A stretch of 64,000 nucleotides of DNA from Collimonas fungivorans (GTDB lineage Bacteria; Pseudomonadota; Gammaproteobacteria; Burkholderiales; Burkholderiaceae_D): NCBI RefSeq assembly GCF_001584145.1, contig NZ_CP013232.1, positions 1,426,001 through 1,490,000 on the forward strand, read 5' to 3'. A program made the position numbers and the translations under genes. The notes below the pieces were generated by a model. That model searched no databases and was not told the origin of the DNA. It saw only the letters and a program-made list of their open reading frames with translations. This document shows positions 36,910 to 46,403 of this stretch, in pieces; the first letter of the stretch is position 1; every line of letters begins with the position of its first letter.

Positions 36910-37380
36910 TCAAACCCGGTGATACGGATGATTCTGGGTAATCGACCAGGCCCGGTAGAGCTGTTCCGCCAGCAGCACCCTGACCATGCCGTGCGGCAGC
37001 GTCAGGCTGGAAATGCGCAGCAGGCTGTCGGCGCCAGCCTTGAATTCGGGATCCAGGCCGTCGGCGCCGCCGATGATGAAGGCGACATCGCGCCCGTCGC
37101 GCTGCCATTGGGTCAGCTGCTGCGATAACTGGACGCTGGTAAGGTCTTTGCCGCGCTCATCGAGGGCGACGATGCGCACGCCTTTCGGCAGCACCGCTTC
37201 GATCCGGCTGCGCTCCAGCGCCATGGCGGTTTCCGCGGTCTTGCTGCCGGAACGTTCGACCGGCTTGATTTCCTTGAGGACGATGCGGCAGTCCGGCGGC
37301 ATGCGTTTCGCATACTCGCCGAATCCGCTTTCTATCCATGCCGGCATTTTATGGCCGACCGCAGCGATGATGAGCTGCAT
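36910..37380 (-). CDS. rlmH: 23S rRNA pseudouridine(1915)-N3-methyltransferase RlmH
   Basis: 156 residues, the standard length of this SPOUT enzyme. It begins [15 protein letters not shown]. The SAM-binding knot is seen in [24 protein letters not shown] and [22 protein letters not shown], ending in the HPYHRV signature. It methylates Ψ1915 of helix 69. It is followed by maf and preceded by rsfS in the usual betaproteobacterial order. Confidence 0.97.
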   Translation of the reverse strand: MQLIIAAVGHKMPAWIESGFGEYAKRMPPDCRIVLKEIKPVERSGSKTAETAMALERSRIEAVLPKGVRIVALDERGKDLTSVQLSQQLTQWQRDGRDVAFIIGGADGLDPEFKAGADSLLRISSLTLPHGMVRVLLAEQLYRAWSITQNHPYHRV

Positions 37381-37405
37381 GGGGGGAGGCTAGGGATGCA
37401 GCAGC

Positions 37406-38032
37406 TTATTCAGCTGCTTTTTTGGCCGGAGCACGCTTGACGGCCGGTTTCTTGGCCGGGGCCTTTTTTGGCGCCGCAGTCTTCTTCGGCGGGATCGAAC
37501 TCTTCGACGGCGCTACCTTGATGGTTTTGCCGACGGCTTTCTTGGCGCCGTCGGTCTTGACCGGTTTCTTGCGCGCAGGAGCTTTTTTCGGTGTTTCCTC
37601 TTCCGGCTTCAATGCCTGCGAAGTAGTCAGGTGGCGCGAAATCTTCTTCGGCTCTTCTTCTTCAGCTGCGGTGCGGGTCGAAATTCGTTTGGCGGCGCCG
37701 AACTTGACTTCCTTGTCGCCCCAGATCTCTTCCAGGCGGTAATAAGCGCGGATCGCCGGCTGCATGATGTGGACTACCATGTCGCCCATGTCGACCAGCA
37801 CCCATTCGCCGGTGTCTTCACCTTCGACGCTGAGGATGGTGCCGCCGTTTTCCTTGACCTTGTCGCGCACCGAGGCGGCCAGCGCCTTGGTCTGGCGGTT
37901 GGAGGTGCCGGAAGCAATTGCGATGCGGTCGAACAGGCCTGTCAGGTGGACCGTGTCGTAGACGCGGATGTCCTGGGCTTTGACGTCTTCGAGTGCATCG
38001 ATGACGAGACTTTGTAGTTTTTTGATATCCAT
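37406..38032 (-). CDS. rsfS: Ribosomal silencing factor RsfS with a long basic tail
   Basis: 208 residues. The first ~115 are a complete RsfS domain (DIKKLQSLVIDALEDVKAQDI, GTSNRQTKALAASVRDKVKE, WVLVDMGDMVVHIM, YRLEEIWGDKEV). RsfS binds L14 and blocks subunit joining in starvation. The remaining ~90 residues are a Lys/Ala/Pro-rich tail (APKKAPAKKPAVKRAPA) absent from the usual 105-120-residue protein. The nadD stop abuts its start directly. Confidence 0.96.
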   Translation of the reverse strand: MDIKKLQSLVIDALEDVKAQDIRVYDTVHLTGLFDRIAIASGTSNRQTKALAASVRDKVKENGGTILSVEGEDTGEWVLVDMGDMVVHIMQPAIRAYYRLEEIWGDKEVKFGAAKRISTRTAAEEEEPKKISRHLTTSQALKPEEETPKKAPARKKPVKTDGAKKAVGKTIKVAPSKSSIPPKKTAAPKKAPAKKPAVKRAPAKKAAE

Positions 38033-38734
38033 TTAATTCTTATAGAGATGATGTTGTTCAATATAGTCCAGTACTGCTGCCGGGACCAGCGTGTCGGGTC
38101 GTTTTGCATTGTGCAGCGCGGCACGAATTTCTGTTGCCGAAATGTCTACAGCCAGGTTTTTCGCCAGGTAGGTCAAGCCGTGCGCGCTCTGGCGGATCTG
38201 TTCCGGGGTGGCGGCGCGGCGTGTGAATTCGCGCGTAACCTCGGCTGGAACCTGCGATTCGTCCATGGCAAACCCGGGCCGCGAAGCAACGCCCAGATGG
38301 GCATAGTCAAACAGGCGGTCCCAGCCTTGCCAGCTGTTCAAGTGCTGCAGCTGGTCGGCCCCCATCAGGAACACGATAGAAGCCTGCGGCCCCAGTTCAG
38401 CGCGCAAGGCTTGCAGCGTATCTATCGTATACGTCGCGGTTTGCCGCCGGATTTCCTGCTGGTCTATGACCAAGGGCACGCTTTGCTGGCTGAATGCGCG
38501 CTCCACCATCGCCACCCGCTGTTCCGGCGTGGCTTCCAGCCCGTGCTTCTGCCATGGGTTGCCGGCAGGAATCACCCGCAATTCGTCCGGCGCCAGCAAG
38601 GTCACAAAGTACTTCGCCAGCGCGACATGGCCATTATGGACCGGATCGAAACTGCCGCCGAGCACTGCAATACATGGCCGGGACTGGCCCTCAGGGCGAG
38701 CAAGCTGGCTAGGTATCATAGGGGAGCTGCCCAT
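38033..38734 (-). CDS. nadD: Nicotinate-nucleotide adenylyltransferase
   Basis: 233 residues from the ATG at 38734, which overlaps the hemF stop as TGATG; a longer frame extends upstream inside hemF but is not conserved. The nucleotidyltransferase motif is IAVLGGSFDPVHNGHVALAK, with the second motif region SATEIRAAL near the C-terminus, in place of the usual ISSTxIR. It makes deamido-NAD in NAD synthesis. It is coupled to hemF and rsfS. Confidence 0.95.
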   Translation of the reverse strand: MGSSPMIPSQLARPEGQSRPCIAVLGGSFDPVHNGHVALAKYFVTLLAPDELRVIPAGNPWQKHGLEATPEQRVAMVERAFSQQSVPLVIDQQEIRRQTATYTIDTLQALRAELGPQASIVFLMGADQLQHLNSWQGWDRLFDYAHLGVASRPGFAMDESQVPAEVTREFTRRAATPEQIRQSAHGLTYLAKNLAVDISATEIRAALHNAKRPDTLVPAAVLDYIEQHHLYKN

Positions 38735-39666
38735 CACACCCACTCGCGATGGATCAGAAAATCGGTGTACAGCTTGGCTTCCGGGCTTCCTGCCGCCGGT
38801 TGCCAGTCGTAACGCCACTTGACCACGGGCGGCATCGACATCAGGATGGACTCGGTGCGTCCCCCGGATTGCAGACCGAACAAAGTGCCGCGATCATACA
38901 CTAAATTGAACTCGACATAGCGGCCGCGGCGATATGCCTGGAAATCGCGCTCGGTTTCGCCGTAGGGAATATCCTTACGGCGCGCCAGGATCGGGGTATA
39001 TGCCGGGATGAAGGCATTGCCGACGCTTTGCATCATGGCGAAGCTCTGTTCGAAGCCAAGCTGGTTGAAATCGTCGAAGAAAATGCCGCCGACGCCGCGC
39101 GGTTCCTTGCGGTGCTTCAGGTAGAAGTAGTCGTCGCACCATTGCTTGAAGCGCGGATACAGTTTCTGCTCGGCGCCGCTGTCGAAAGGGGCGAGGGCGT
39201 CGCGGCAGCTGCGGTGGAAGTGTTCGACGTCTTCCGTAAAACCGTAATATGGCGTCAGGTCGATGCCACCGCCGAACCACCAGACCGGTTCCTGGCCTTC
39301 CGCGCTGGCGATGAAAAAACGTACGTTCATGTGCACGGTAGGCGCAAACGGATTACGCGGATGCATCACCAGCGACACGCCCATCGCTTCCCACTGGCGG
39401 CCGGCCAGCTCGGGACGGTTGGCGGCGGCCGACGGCGGCAGGCTCTTGCCCATCACATGCGAAAAGCCGACGCCACCGCGTTCCAGTACATTGCCTTCTT
39501 CGATGACGCGCGAATTGCCGCCGCCGCCCTCGGGGCGTTGCCATTGGTCGCTGCCGAACTGCTTGCCGTCGATCTGCTCCAGTGCTGCGATGATGCGCGC
39601 CTGCAGGTCGAGCAGATAGGATTTGACGGCGCTGGCCGGATTGCCGGCGGTGATGTTTGAGCTCAT
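38734..39666 (-). CDS. hemF: Oxygen-dependent coproporphyrinogen III oxidase
   Basis: 310 residues from the ATG at 39666; the upstream frame lies in a repeat element and is not conserved. Family hallmarks are [23 protein letters not shown] (split across 55-78), [39 protein letters not shown] and [20 protein letters not shown]. It converts coproporphyrinogen III to protoporphyrinogen IX in haem synthesis. It is the first gene of the run hemF–nadD–rsfS–rlmH–maf–rng. Confidence 0.97.
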   Translation of the reverse strand: MSSNITAGNPASAVKSYLLDLQARIIAALEQIDGKQFGSDQWQRPEGGGGNSRVIEEGNVLERGGVGFSHVMGKSLPPSAAANRPELAGRQWEAMGVSLVMHPRNPFAPTVHMNVRFFIASAEGQEPVWWFGGGIDLTPYYGFTEDVEHFHRSCRDALAPFDSGAEQKLYPRFKQWCDDYFYLKHRKEPRGVGGIFFDDFNQLGFEQSFAMMQSVGNAFIPAYTPILARRKDIPYGETERDFQAYRRGRYVEFNLVYDRGTLFGLQSGGRTESILMSMPPVVKWRYDWQPAAGSPEAKLYTDFLIHREWV

Positions 39667-39698
39667 CGGGAATGGGAGTGGTGCCTGCGCTAACGGGG

Positions 39699-39775
39699 GT
39701 AGGGTGGACAGGTTTTTCTGCCCACGCGGTGTGTGTCGGCATGACGTTCCGCGTGGGCACAAGTGCCCACCCTAC
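39699..39775. repeat. Nested palindromic (REP-like) element between purD and hemF
   Basis: The outer arms start GTAGGGTGG (39699-39707) and end CCACCCTAC (39767-39775). The inner arms are a perfect 10 bp, GCCCACGCGG (39720-39729) with CCGCGTGGGC (39749-39758). A second hairpin, GGGCAC-AA-GTGCCC, is at 39755-39768. The GTAGGGTGGGCAC / GTGCCCACGCGG pattern is a dispersed repeat seen in many bacterial genomes. It sits just before hemF on its transcribed strand. Confidence 0.75.
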
Positions 39776-39807
39776 ATTTTATATGCCAGACAGTGCCGGT
39801 TATCTGA

Positions 39808-41082
39808 TCAGGCATGCTTCTTCAATGCCCGCCAGCCGATGTCGCGGCGGAATTGCGCACCGTCGAAATGAATCGCATCGATCACGTTGTAGGCCTGCTT
39901 CTGCGCCATCTTGACGCTGTCGCCCAAGCCGACCACGCACAGCACGCGACCGCCGGAAGTGGTCAGGCGCTCGCCGTTCAGGGTGGTGCCGGCATGGAAG
40001 GTCACGGTGTCGACTGTCTCGGCGGGAATCCCGGTAATCAGGTCGTCCTTGCGCGGAGCGTCGGGATAACCGGCAGCGGCCATCACTACGCCGAGCGCGG
40101 TGCGGCGGTCCCATTCCAGTTCGATCGTATCCAGCGTGCCGTTGACGGCGTGTTCCATCACCGTCAGCAAGTCGGTTTTGAGGCGCGCCATGATGGGTTG
40201 GGTTTCCGGATCGCCCATGCGGCAATTGAATTCCAGCGTTTTCGGGTTGCCCTTGTCGTCGATCATCAGGCCGGCGTATAAAAAGCCGCTGAACGGAATG
40301 CCGTCCTTGGCCATGCCTTGCACGGTGGGCGTGATGATTTCGCGCATGACGCGGGCGTGCAGCGCCGGCGTGACGATAGGCGCCGGCGAATAAGCGCCCA
40401 TGCCGCCGGTGTTCGGGCCCTGGTCGTCGTCCTTGAGGCGTTTATGGTCCTGGCTGGTGGCCAGCGGCAGGATATGCTTGCCGTCGACCATGACGATGAA
40501 GCTGGCTTCCTCGCCGGCCAGGAATTCCTCGATCACCACCCGTGCGCCGGCATCGCCGAGGCGGTTGTCGGACAGCATCATGTCGACCGCGCCGTGCGCC
40601 TCTTCGATGGTCATGGCGACCACCACGCCCTTGCCGGCAGCCAGGCCGTCGGCCTTGATGACGATAGGAGCGCCTTTCTGGTGGATGTACTGGTGGGCGG
40701 CGCTGACATCCGAGAAGGTCTGGTATTCAGCGGTCGGGATATGGTGCCGCTGCATGAACGACTTGGCGAAATCCTTGGAGCTTTCCAATTGCGCCGCTTC
40801 CCGCGTCGGTCCGAAAATCTTCAGGCCGCGATTGCGGAAAATATTCACGATACCGGCCGCCAGCGGGGTTTCCGGGCCGACCACGGTGAGCGCGACATGT
40901 TCGCGCTCGACAAAATCGGCCAGCGCGGCCGGATCGGTGATGTTGATGTTTTCCAGGCGCTGGTCGAGCGCCGTGCCGCCGTTGCCAGGCGCGACGAAGA
41001 CCGTTTGTATGCGCGGGGATTGGGCGATTTTCCACGCCAAGGCATGCTCGCGGCCGCCAGAGCCCACTACCAGAATTTTCAT
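39808..41082 (-). CDS. purD: Phosphoribosylamine–glycine ligase (GAR synthetase)
   Basis: 424 residues, full length. It begins KILVVGSGGREHALAWKIAQS. The ATP-grasp part has PIVIKADGLAAGKGVVVAMT, EEASFIVMVDGKHILPLATSQDHKR and the metal-binding LEFNCRMGDPETQ. It catalyses the second step of purine synthesis. The gene is 13 bases after the yebC stop on the same strand. Confidence 0.98.
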   Translation of the reverse strand: MKILVVGSGGREHALAWKIAQSPRIQTVFVAPGNGGTALDQRLENINITDPAALADFVEREHVALTVVGPETPLAAGIVNIFRNRGLKIFGPTREAAQLESSKDFAKSFMQRHHIPTAEYQTFSDVSAAHQYIHQKGAPIVIKADGLAAGKGVVVAMTIEEAHGAVDMMLSDNRLGDAGARVVIEEFLAGEEASFIVMVDGKHILPLATSQDHKRLKDDDQGPNTGGMGAYSPAPIVTPALHARVMREIITPTVQGMAKDGIPFSGFLYAGLMIDDKGNPKTLEFNCRMGDPETQPIMARLKTDLLTVMEHAVNGTLDTIELEWDRRTALGVVMAAAGYPDAPRKDDLITGIPAETVDTVTFHAGTTLNGERLTTSGGRVLCVVGLGDSVKMAQKQAYNVIDAIHFDGAQFRRDIGWRALKKHA

Positions 41083-41095
41083 ATGAGTCCGTGTA

Positions 41096-41821
41096 TCAGT
41101 CTTCGATTACAGCATTGCTATAGATTTCTTGCACGTCGTCCAGGTTTTCCAGGGCGTCGAGCAGCTTTTGCATCTTGATCGCATCGTCGCCGGCGAACAC
41201 GGTTTCGGTCGCAGGTTTCATGATGATTTCCGCCATCTCGGCCTTGAAGCCGGATTTTTCCAGTGCTTGCTTGAGCGCGGCAAAGTCGTGCGGGCCGGAA
41301 ATGACCTCGATGCCGCCTTCGTCATCGGTAATGACGTCCTCGGCGCCGGCTTCCAGCGCCGCTTCCATCAAGGCATCTTCATCGGTGCCAGGCGCGAACA
41401 GCAACTGGCCGCAATGCTTGAACATGAAGGCCACCGAACCTTCGGTGCCCATGTTGCCGCCGAACTTGGAAAACGCATGGCGCACTTCGGCTACGGTACG
41501 GATTCTGTTGTCAGTCATGCAATCGACAATGATGGCGGCGCCATTGATGCCGTAGCCTTCGTAGCGCACCTCTTCATAGTTGACGCCTTCCAGGCCGCCG
41601 CTGCCGCGCTGGATGGCGCGGGTTACGTTATCCTTCGGCATATTGGCGTCGGACGCCTTGTCGACCGCCAGCCGCAGGCGCGGGTTGGCGTCGATGTCGC
41701 CGCCGCCCATGCGGGCCGCAACCGTGATTTCCTTGATCAGGCGAGTCCAGATTTTTCCGCGCTTGGCATCGGTGGCGGCCTTCTTGTGCTTAATATTGGC
41801 CCATTTGCTGTGTCCAGCCAT
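41096..41821 (-). CDS. yebC: YebC/PmpR/TACO1-family protein
   Basis: 241 residues. The N-terminus [25 protein letters not shown] is the family signature, and [13 protein letters not shown] and [23 protein letters not shown] also match. Members have been called transcription regulators; more recent work ties them to relieving ribosome stalling at polyproline. It is divergent from the HerA-like gene at 41924 and upstream of purD. Confidence 0.96.
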   Translation of the reverse strand: MAGHSKWANIKHKKAATDAKRGKIWTRLIKEITVAARMGGGDIDANPRLRLAVDKASDANMPKDNVTRAIQRGSGGLEGVNYEEVRYEGYGINGAAIIVDCMTDNRIRTVAEVRHAFSKFGGNMGTEGSVAFMFKHCGQLLFAPGTDEDALMEAALEAGAEDVITDDEGGIEVISGPHDFAALKQALEKSGFKAEMAEIIMKPATETVFAGDDAIKMQKLLDALENLDDVQEIYSNAVIED

Positions 41822-41923
41822 GATGGTTCTTTCTTGCTTGAGTTAGCTATAATCAAAGCGCAATTTTACCATATTGCACTTTCTTGAAATCCATTGAAAT
41901 CCACTTAAAACGTCTGCCAAACC

Positions 41924-43426
41924 ATGTCAAATCCTCTCCTGATTGCCAAAAACGCCCAGCACGACCTGGCGCTCCTGCCTGCACTGGTGAACCGCCATGG
42001 CTGCATCACCGGCGCTACCGGCACCGGCAAGACTGTTACCTTGCAGGTGATTGCGCAAGCGCTGTCGGACAGCGGCGTGCCGGTTTTCATGGCGGACGTC
42101 AAGGGCGACCTGTCCGGCATGGCCAAGGCCGGCGCGGCGTCGGACAAGCTCAAGCAGCGCCTGCAGACGCTCGGCATGGCCGAGCCGCAGTGGGCCGCTA
42201 CGCCCGTGACTTTCTGGGATGTGTATGGAGTGCAGGGGCATCCGGTGCGGGCCACCATCTCTGACATGGGGCCTTTGCTGCTGGCACGCATGCTTAACCT
42301 GAACGATACGCAGCAGGGCGTGCTGCAGCTGGTGTTCAAGATTGCCGACGACAATGGCTTGCTGCTGCTGGACCTGAAGGATCTGCGGGCGATGCTGCAG
42401 CATGTCGGCGATAACGCCGCCAGCTTCCAGACCGAATACGGCAATATTTCCGCTGCCAGCATCGGCGCCATCCAGCGCGGCCTGATCGGCATCGGCGAGC
42501 AGGGCGGAGAGCAATTCTTCGGCGAGCCGATGCTCAACATCGACGACTTGATCCAGACCGACGGCAACGGCAAGGGCGTGGTGAACATCCTGGCGGCCGA
42601 CAAGCTGATGAATGCGCCGCGCCTGTATTCGACCTTCCTGCTGTGGATGCTGTCGGAACTGTTCGAACACCTGCCGGAAGTCGGCGACCTGGAAAAACCG
42701 AAGCTGGTGTTTTTCTTCGACGAAGCCCACCTGCTGTTCAGCGAAGCACCCAAACCTCTGCTGCAAAAAATCGAACAGGTGGTGCGCCTGATCCGCTCCA
42801 AGGGCGTCGGCGTGTTCTTCGTCACGCAAAACCCGCTGGATATCCCCGACACCGTGCTCGGCCAGCTCGGCAACCGCGTGCAGCATGCGCTGCGGGCGTA
42901 TACCCCGCGCGACCAAAAGGCAGTGCAGGCCGCTGCCGATACCTTCCGCGCCAATCCCGAATTGAATACCGCGCAGATCATCAGCGAACTCGGCGTCGGC
43001 GAAGCGCTGGTCTCTTTCCTCGACGAGAAGGGGCGCCCGAACATTGTCGAACGCGCCTTCATCCTGCCGCCGGCATCGCAGATCGGACCGGTCAGCGACG
43101 ACGAACGCAAGCAGCTGATCGCGGCGTCGATCGTCGCCGGCGTATATGAAACCGCGGTCGATCGCGAATCCGCGTATGAAAAACTGAAAGGGCGCGTTGC
43201 CGCCGCTCCGGCCGGCAAAGATGGCGCCGACGCCGCTGCGGACACTGCAGGCAGCGCCGGCGGCAGCTCGTGGGGCAGCGTGCTGGGCGGACTGCTCGGC
43301 GGCGGCTCCGGACGCAAAGACAGCGTGGTGCAGGCGGTGGTCAAATCCGCTGCGCGCACCATCGGATCGCAGGTCGGGCGCGAGCTGATACGCGGCGTGC
43401 TGGGATCTTTGCTGAAAAAGAAGTAA
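41924..43426 (+). CDS. HerA-like ATPase (DUF853, YjgR family)
   Basis: 500 residues. Walker A is [19 protein letters not shown] (about residues 27-45), and Walker B is [17 protein letters not shown]. The C-terminal ~60 residues are Gly/Ala-rich ([11 protein letters not shown]) and end in a helical [17 protein letters not shown]. The family is related to the HerA DNA-translocase fold but lacks a partner nuclease here, and its role is unknown. A TATAAT box at 41848-41853 is a possible promoter. Confidence 0.93.
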   Translation: MSNPLLIAKNAQHDLALLPALVNRHGCITGATGTGKTVTLQVIAQALSDSGVPVFMADVKGDLSGMAKAGAASDKLKQRLQTLGMAEPQWAATPVTFWDVYGVQGHPVRATISDMGPLLLARMLNLNDTQQGVLQLVFKIADDNGLLLLDLKDLRAMLQHVGDNAASFQTEYGNISAASIGAIQRGLIGIGEQGGEQFFGEPMLNIDDLIQTDGNGKGVVNILAADKLMNAPRLYSTFLLWMLSELFEHLPEVGDLEKPKLVFFFDEAHLLFSEAPKPLLQKIEQVVRLIRSKGVGVFFVTQNPLDIPDTVLGQLGNRVQHALRAYTPRDQKAVQAAADTFRANPELNTAQIISELGVGEALVSFLDEKGRPNIVERAFILPPASQIGPVSDDERKQLIAASIVAGVYETAVDRESAYEKLKGRVAAAPAGKDGADAAADTAGSAGGSSWGSVLGGLLGGGSGRKDSVVQAVVKSAARTIGSQVGRELIRGVLGSLLKKK

Positions 43427-43555
43427 AAAATAAGCGAGATTCGCCATCACCGACGATCGCGTTTTCGGGCAACGGCAGGAGGCAGCGTTTTTCCTATCCA
43501 TTGCCTTAGCAACGCGATCTTCACATACCCATTACAATTCAATCATGGGCAAGCA

Positions 43556-44467
43556 ATGAGCGGTAAGTTACAGCCTGGCAGTCGCCAGATTTTTCTTGGC
43601 GGCTTGGCAATTGCAGTTGCCGGCGCGGTCCTGTTTTCTGCCAAGGCGATCGTCGCCAAGCTGATCTATCGCTATCAGGTCGATGCCGTGTTGCTGATTA
43701 CGTTTCGCATGCTGTTCGCCTTGCCCCTGTTTGCCGCAGTGGCTTTGTGGAAGGCGCGCAGCGAAGCGCCGTTGTCGAACCAGGACCGGATGCGGATCGT
43801 GGTGCTGGGATTGATCGGGTATTACCTGTCGAGTTTTCTTGATTTCCTCGGCTTGCAGTATATTTCCGCCGGACTGGAGCGCCTGATTCTGTTCTTGACG
43901 CCCTCGTTCGTGCTGTTGATGTCGTTCCTGTTTTACCGGCGCCGGGTCAGCTGGATGGAGTGGGCGGCCCTGCTGATTTCTTACCTGGGCACGGTGCTGG
44001 TGTTCCTGCACGATGTGCGCCTGGGGGGATCGAATGTCGGCCTCGGCAGTGCGCTGGTGCTGGGAGCGGCAATCAGTTATGCGCTGTACCTGATGCTCTC
44101 CGGGGAGCTGGTGAGCCGGGTCGGGGCGATGCGGCTGGTGGCGTATGCGATGTGTGTATCGTGCGCTGCCTGTATTGTGCAGTTCCTGCTGTTGCGGCCG
44201 TGGCCGATCCTGTTGCAGCAGCCGGCGGCCGTATATGGCTTGTCGGTCGTCAATGCCATGTTTTGCACTGTGCTGCCGGTATTTTTGACTATGGTCGCGG
44301 TGGCTCGCATCGGCCCGGCGACTGCGGCGCAGGCCGGCATGGTAGGACCGGTTTCCACCCTGTTTCTGGGGGCATTGATTTTGGCGGAACCGATTACGGC
44401 GATTCAGCTGACCGGTACCGGACTGGTGTTGGCGGGTATTTATCTGATTTCAAAAAAGAAATCATAG
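43556..44467 (+). CDS. EamA/DMT-superfamily transporter
   Basis: 303 residues with about ten membrane segments in two repeated EamA halves. Examples are LAIAVAGAVLFSAKAIVAKLIY at the start of the first repeat, and GLGSALVLGAAISYALYLMLSG at the start of the second. The end PVSTLFLGALILAEPITAIQLTG is the typical closing motif. It probably exports a small metabolite; the substrate cannot be read from the sequence. Confidence 0.9.
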   Translation: MSGKLQPGSRQIFLGGLAIAVAGAVLFSAKAIVAKLIYRYQVDAVLLITFRMLFALPLFAAVALWKARSEAPLSNQDRMRIVVLGLIGYYLSSFLDFLGLQYISAGLERLILFLTPSFVLLMSFLFYRRRVSWMEWAALLISYLGTVLVFLHDVRLGGSNVGLGSALVLGAAISYALYLMLSGELVSRVGAMRLVAYAMCVSCAACIVQFLLLRPWPILLQQPAAVYGLSVVNAMFCTVLPVFLTMVAVARIGPATAAQAGMVGPVSTLFLGALILAEPITAIQLTGTGLVLAGIYLISKKKS

Positions 44468-44535
44468 GGATTGAAAACAGTAATAACAATTAAAAAAGCG
44501 GCAGTTTGGCGCAATATTTGGAGGTGAAAGCAATC

Positions 44536-45510
44536 ATGGTAAAAGCAATCAGGATGTCGCGGACCGGTGGCCCGGAAGTGATGGAATATGTCGACGTCGA
44601 AGTCGGTGACCCAGGACCGGGCGAAGTGCGGATAAAGCATGTCGCCTGCGGTCTGAATTTTATCGACGTCTACTTCCGCAGCGGCTTGTACCCACAGCCC
44701 TTGCCGGGCGGACTGGGGCAGGAAGCGGCCGGCGTGATCGAAGCGGTCGGCGCCGGCGTGCAACACGTCAAGGTGGGTGACCGCGTGTCATACGCCACCC
44801 GCCCCAATGGCGCTTATTCCGAGGCGCGTGTGATGCCTGCCGCGTTCCTGGTCAAATTGCCTGACTCCATCAGTTTCGATACCGCCGCCGCGATGACTTT
44901 GCAGGGCTTGACGGTGCAATACCTGTTCCGGCGCACCTTCCCTTTGCGCGGCGGCGAAACCATCTTGTTCCATGCTGCTGCCGGCGGCGTCGGCCTGATC
45001 GCCAGCCAGTGGGCCAAGGCGCTGGGCGTGACCATGATAGGCACCGTCAGTTCGGACGAAAAAGCGGCATTGGCGAAGGCAGCGGGCTGCGCCCATGTGA
45101 TCAATTACAAGACCGAAAATTTCGTCGAGCGTGTACGTGAGATCACCGGCGGCAAAGGCGTGCCGGTGGTCTACGATTCGATCGGCAAGGATACTTTCAT
45201 CGGTTCGCTGGACAGCCTGGCGCCGCTTGGCACCATGGTCAGTTTTGGCAATGCTTCCGGCGCGGTGCCGCCGTTCAGCCTGAACGAGCTGGCGTCGCGC
45301 GGTTCGCTGACCATCACCCGGCCTTCGCTGCCGAGCTATATCGCCAGCCGCGCCGACCTCGATGCGGCTGCAGCGGACCTGTTCCAGATGGTGGACAGCA
45401 AAAAGATCACGATTGAAATCAACCAGCGTTATGCCCTGAAAGACGTGGCGCAGGCGCATATTGACCTGGAGTCGCGCAAGACCACCGGCTCTACCATCCT
45501 GATCCCCTGA
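44536..45510 (+). CDS. qor: NADPH:quinone oxidoreductase (zinc-free MDR family)
   Basis: 324 residues from the ATG at 44536, preceded by GGAGGT; a TTG 10 codons earlier is less likely. HVACGLNFIDVYFRSGLYP and GQEAAGVIEAVGAGV at the N-terminus, and the NADPH loop FHAAAGGVGLIASQWAKALG, match Qor. There are no zinc-binding cysteines. It reduces quinones or enones. A 57-residue membrane protein follows 7 bases downstream. Confidence 0.93.
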   Translation: MVKAIRMSRTGGPEVMEYVDVEVGDPGPGEVRIKHVACGLNFIDVYFRSGLYPQPLPGGLGQEAAGVIEAVGAGVQHVKVGDRVSYATRPNGAYSEARVMPAAFLVKLPDSISFDTAAAMTLQGLTVQYLFRRTFPLRGGETILFHAAAGGVGLIASQWAKALGVTMIGTVSSDEKAALAKAAGCAHVINYKTENFVERVREITGGKGVPVVYDSIGKDTFIGSLDSLAPLGTMVSFGNASGAVPPFSLNELASRGSLTITRPSLPSYIASRADLDAAAADLFQMVDSKKITIEINQRYALKDVAQAHIDLESRKTTGSTILIP

Positions 45511-45517
45511 GGCATGC

Positions 45518-45691
45518 ATGAATGATCCCTTGGAACAGCAGCCGGATGTGCAGAATCCGATGAATCATCCGGAAGAGCAGCCCAGCGGCAGCGACGGCTC
45601 GCCCAAGTTCGGCCGCCTGCTGATAGTACTGGTGCTGGCAGTCATCCTGATCGGTTTCATCACGTTTGCCAGCGAATGGTTTTATAGCTGA
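45518..45691 (+). CDS. Small single-pass membrane protein (57 residues)
   Basis: Starts at ATG 45518, seven bases after the qor stop, with TGAGG upstream. The first ~30 residues are hydrophilic and acidic (Asp/Glu/Gln/Pro-rich). One membrane segment follows, FGRLLIVLVLAVILIGFIT (31-49), then a short end, FASEWFYS. A strong terminator lies right after the stop, so the frame fills the whole qor-to-terminator interval. That and the clean topology suggest a real gene. Function unknown. Confidence 0.65.
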   Translation: MNDPLEQQPDVQNPMNHPEEQPSGSDGSPKFGRLLIVLVLAVILIGFITFASEWFYS

Positions 45692-45705
45692 CCCGGCATC
45701 CAATA

Positions 45706-45745
45706 AAAAAAGGCCTGTGGTCCCCAGGGAGCACAGGCCTTTTTT
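45706..45745. terminator. Bidirectional terminator
   Basis: AAAAAAGGCCTGTG pairs with CACAGGCCTTTTTT (45706-45719 and 45732-45745) around a 12-nt loop. It serves the plus-strand qor unit and the convergent lipoprotein gene ending at 45771. Confidence 0.9.
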
Positions 45746-45770
45746 CGTTTTTCCGTAAATCTGCAGGCTT

Positions 45771-46403
45771 TTATTTCTGGTCTTCGACTTTCAGCTCAAC
45801 CTGGTGCGGCACGCCGCTTTTTCCCGGGAAATCGGTAAATGCGCTGCGCACCAGGTATGGCATCACGGCCGGCAAGGAATTCATCTTGCCTTCGCTGGTT
45901 ACCGTGACGTCATACAGCTTCTGGCCGCCGGCGGCGCGCGTGATCACAATGTTCAGGCGGCGCTGGAACAGCTGGAAGTTGTATTCGCGCTGGCCCACCA
46001 CTTGCGGTGCGTACCAGAACGGATCGTAGAACGGGCTGTAGAACCCTGGACGGCCAAAGCCGTAAGGTCCGTAAGGGCCGTACCACATGGGATCCGCCAC
46101 CACCGGCTCGACCACATGGACGTCGCGCGCGGCAATGCCGTAATTAAGCGCGACCTTCAGTTGCGGCGAGCCGCCGTCGGCCTGCACAAATCCCAGGCGC
46201 TGCAGTTCGGTCCGCACCAGGTTCTCGTAATTTCGGTATTCCAGGTCATTCTCATGTGCCGCCGTATGTTCGAACACATAGGATTTGTTCGGCAGATCGG
46301 CCGGCCATTCGTTGAAAGCGGTGACGTCGCTGCGGATGACCGTGGCACAACCGCCCAGCAGCAATGTGAATGCGGCCAAACAGAGAGTGATGATGCGTTT
46401 CAT
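45771..46403 (-). CDS. DUF4136-family lipoprotein
   Basis: 210 residues. The N-terminus has a lipoprotein signal (CLAAFTLLLGGC) with the acylated cysteine at residue 19. The mature part follows the DUF4136 pattern: a beta-rich domain with YVFEHTAAHENDLEYRNYE and ELQRLGFVQADG, then a Tyr/Pro/Gly-rich loop (WYGPYGPYGFGRPGFYSP), then YDVTVTSEG. It is probably anchored in the outer membrane; the role of the family is unknown. Confidence 0.88.
   Translation of the reverse strand: MKRIITLCLAAFTLLLGGCATVIRSDVTAFNEWPADLPNKSYVFEHTAAHENDLEYRNYENLVRTELQRLGFVQADGGSPQLKVALNYGIAARDVHVVEPVVADPMWYGPYGPYGFGRPGFYSPFYDPFWYAPQVVGQREYNFQLFQRRLNIVITRAAGGQKLYDVTVTSEGKMNSLPAVMPYLVRSAFTDFPGKSGVPHQVELKVEDQK

Noticed and set aside
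41927..43501. Two ~500-codon minus-strand frames across the HerA-like gene
   Set aside because: The plus-strand frame carries Walker A and B motifs, and the minus frames do not resemble any protein.
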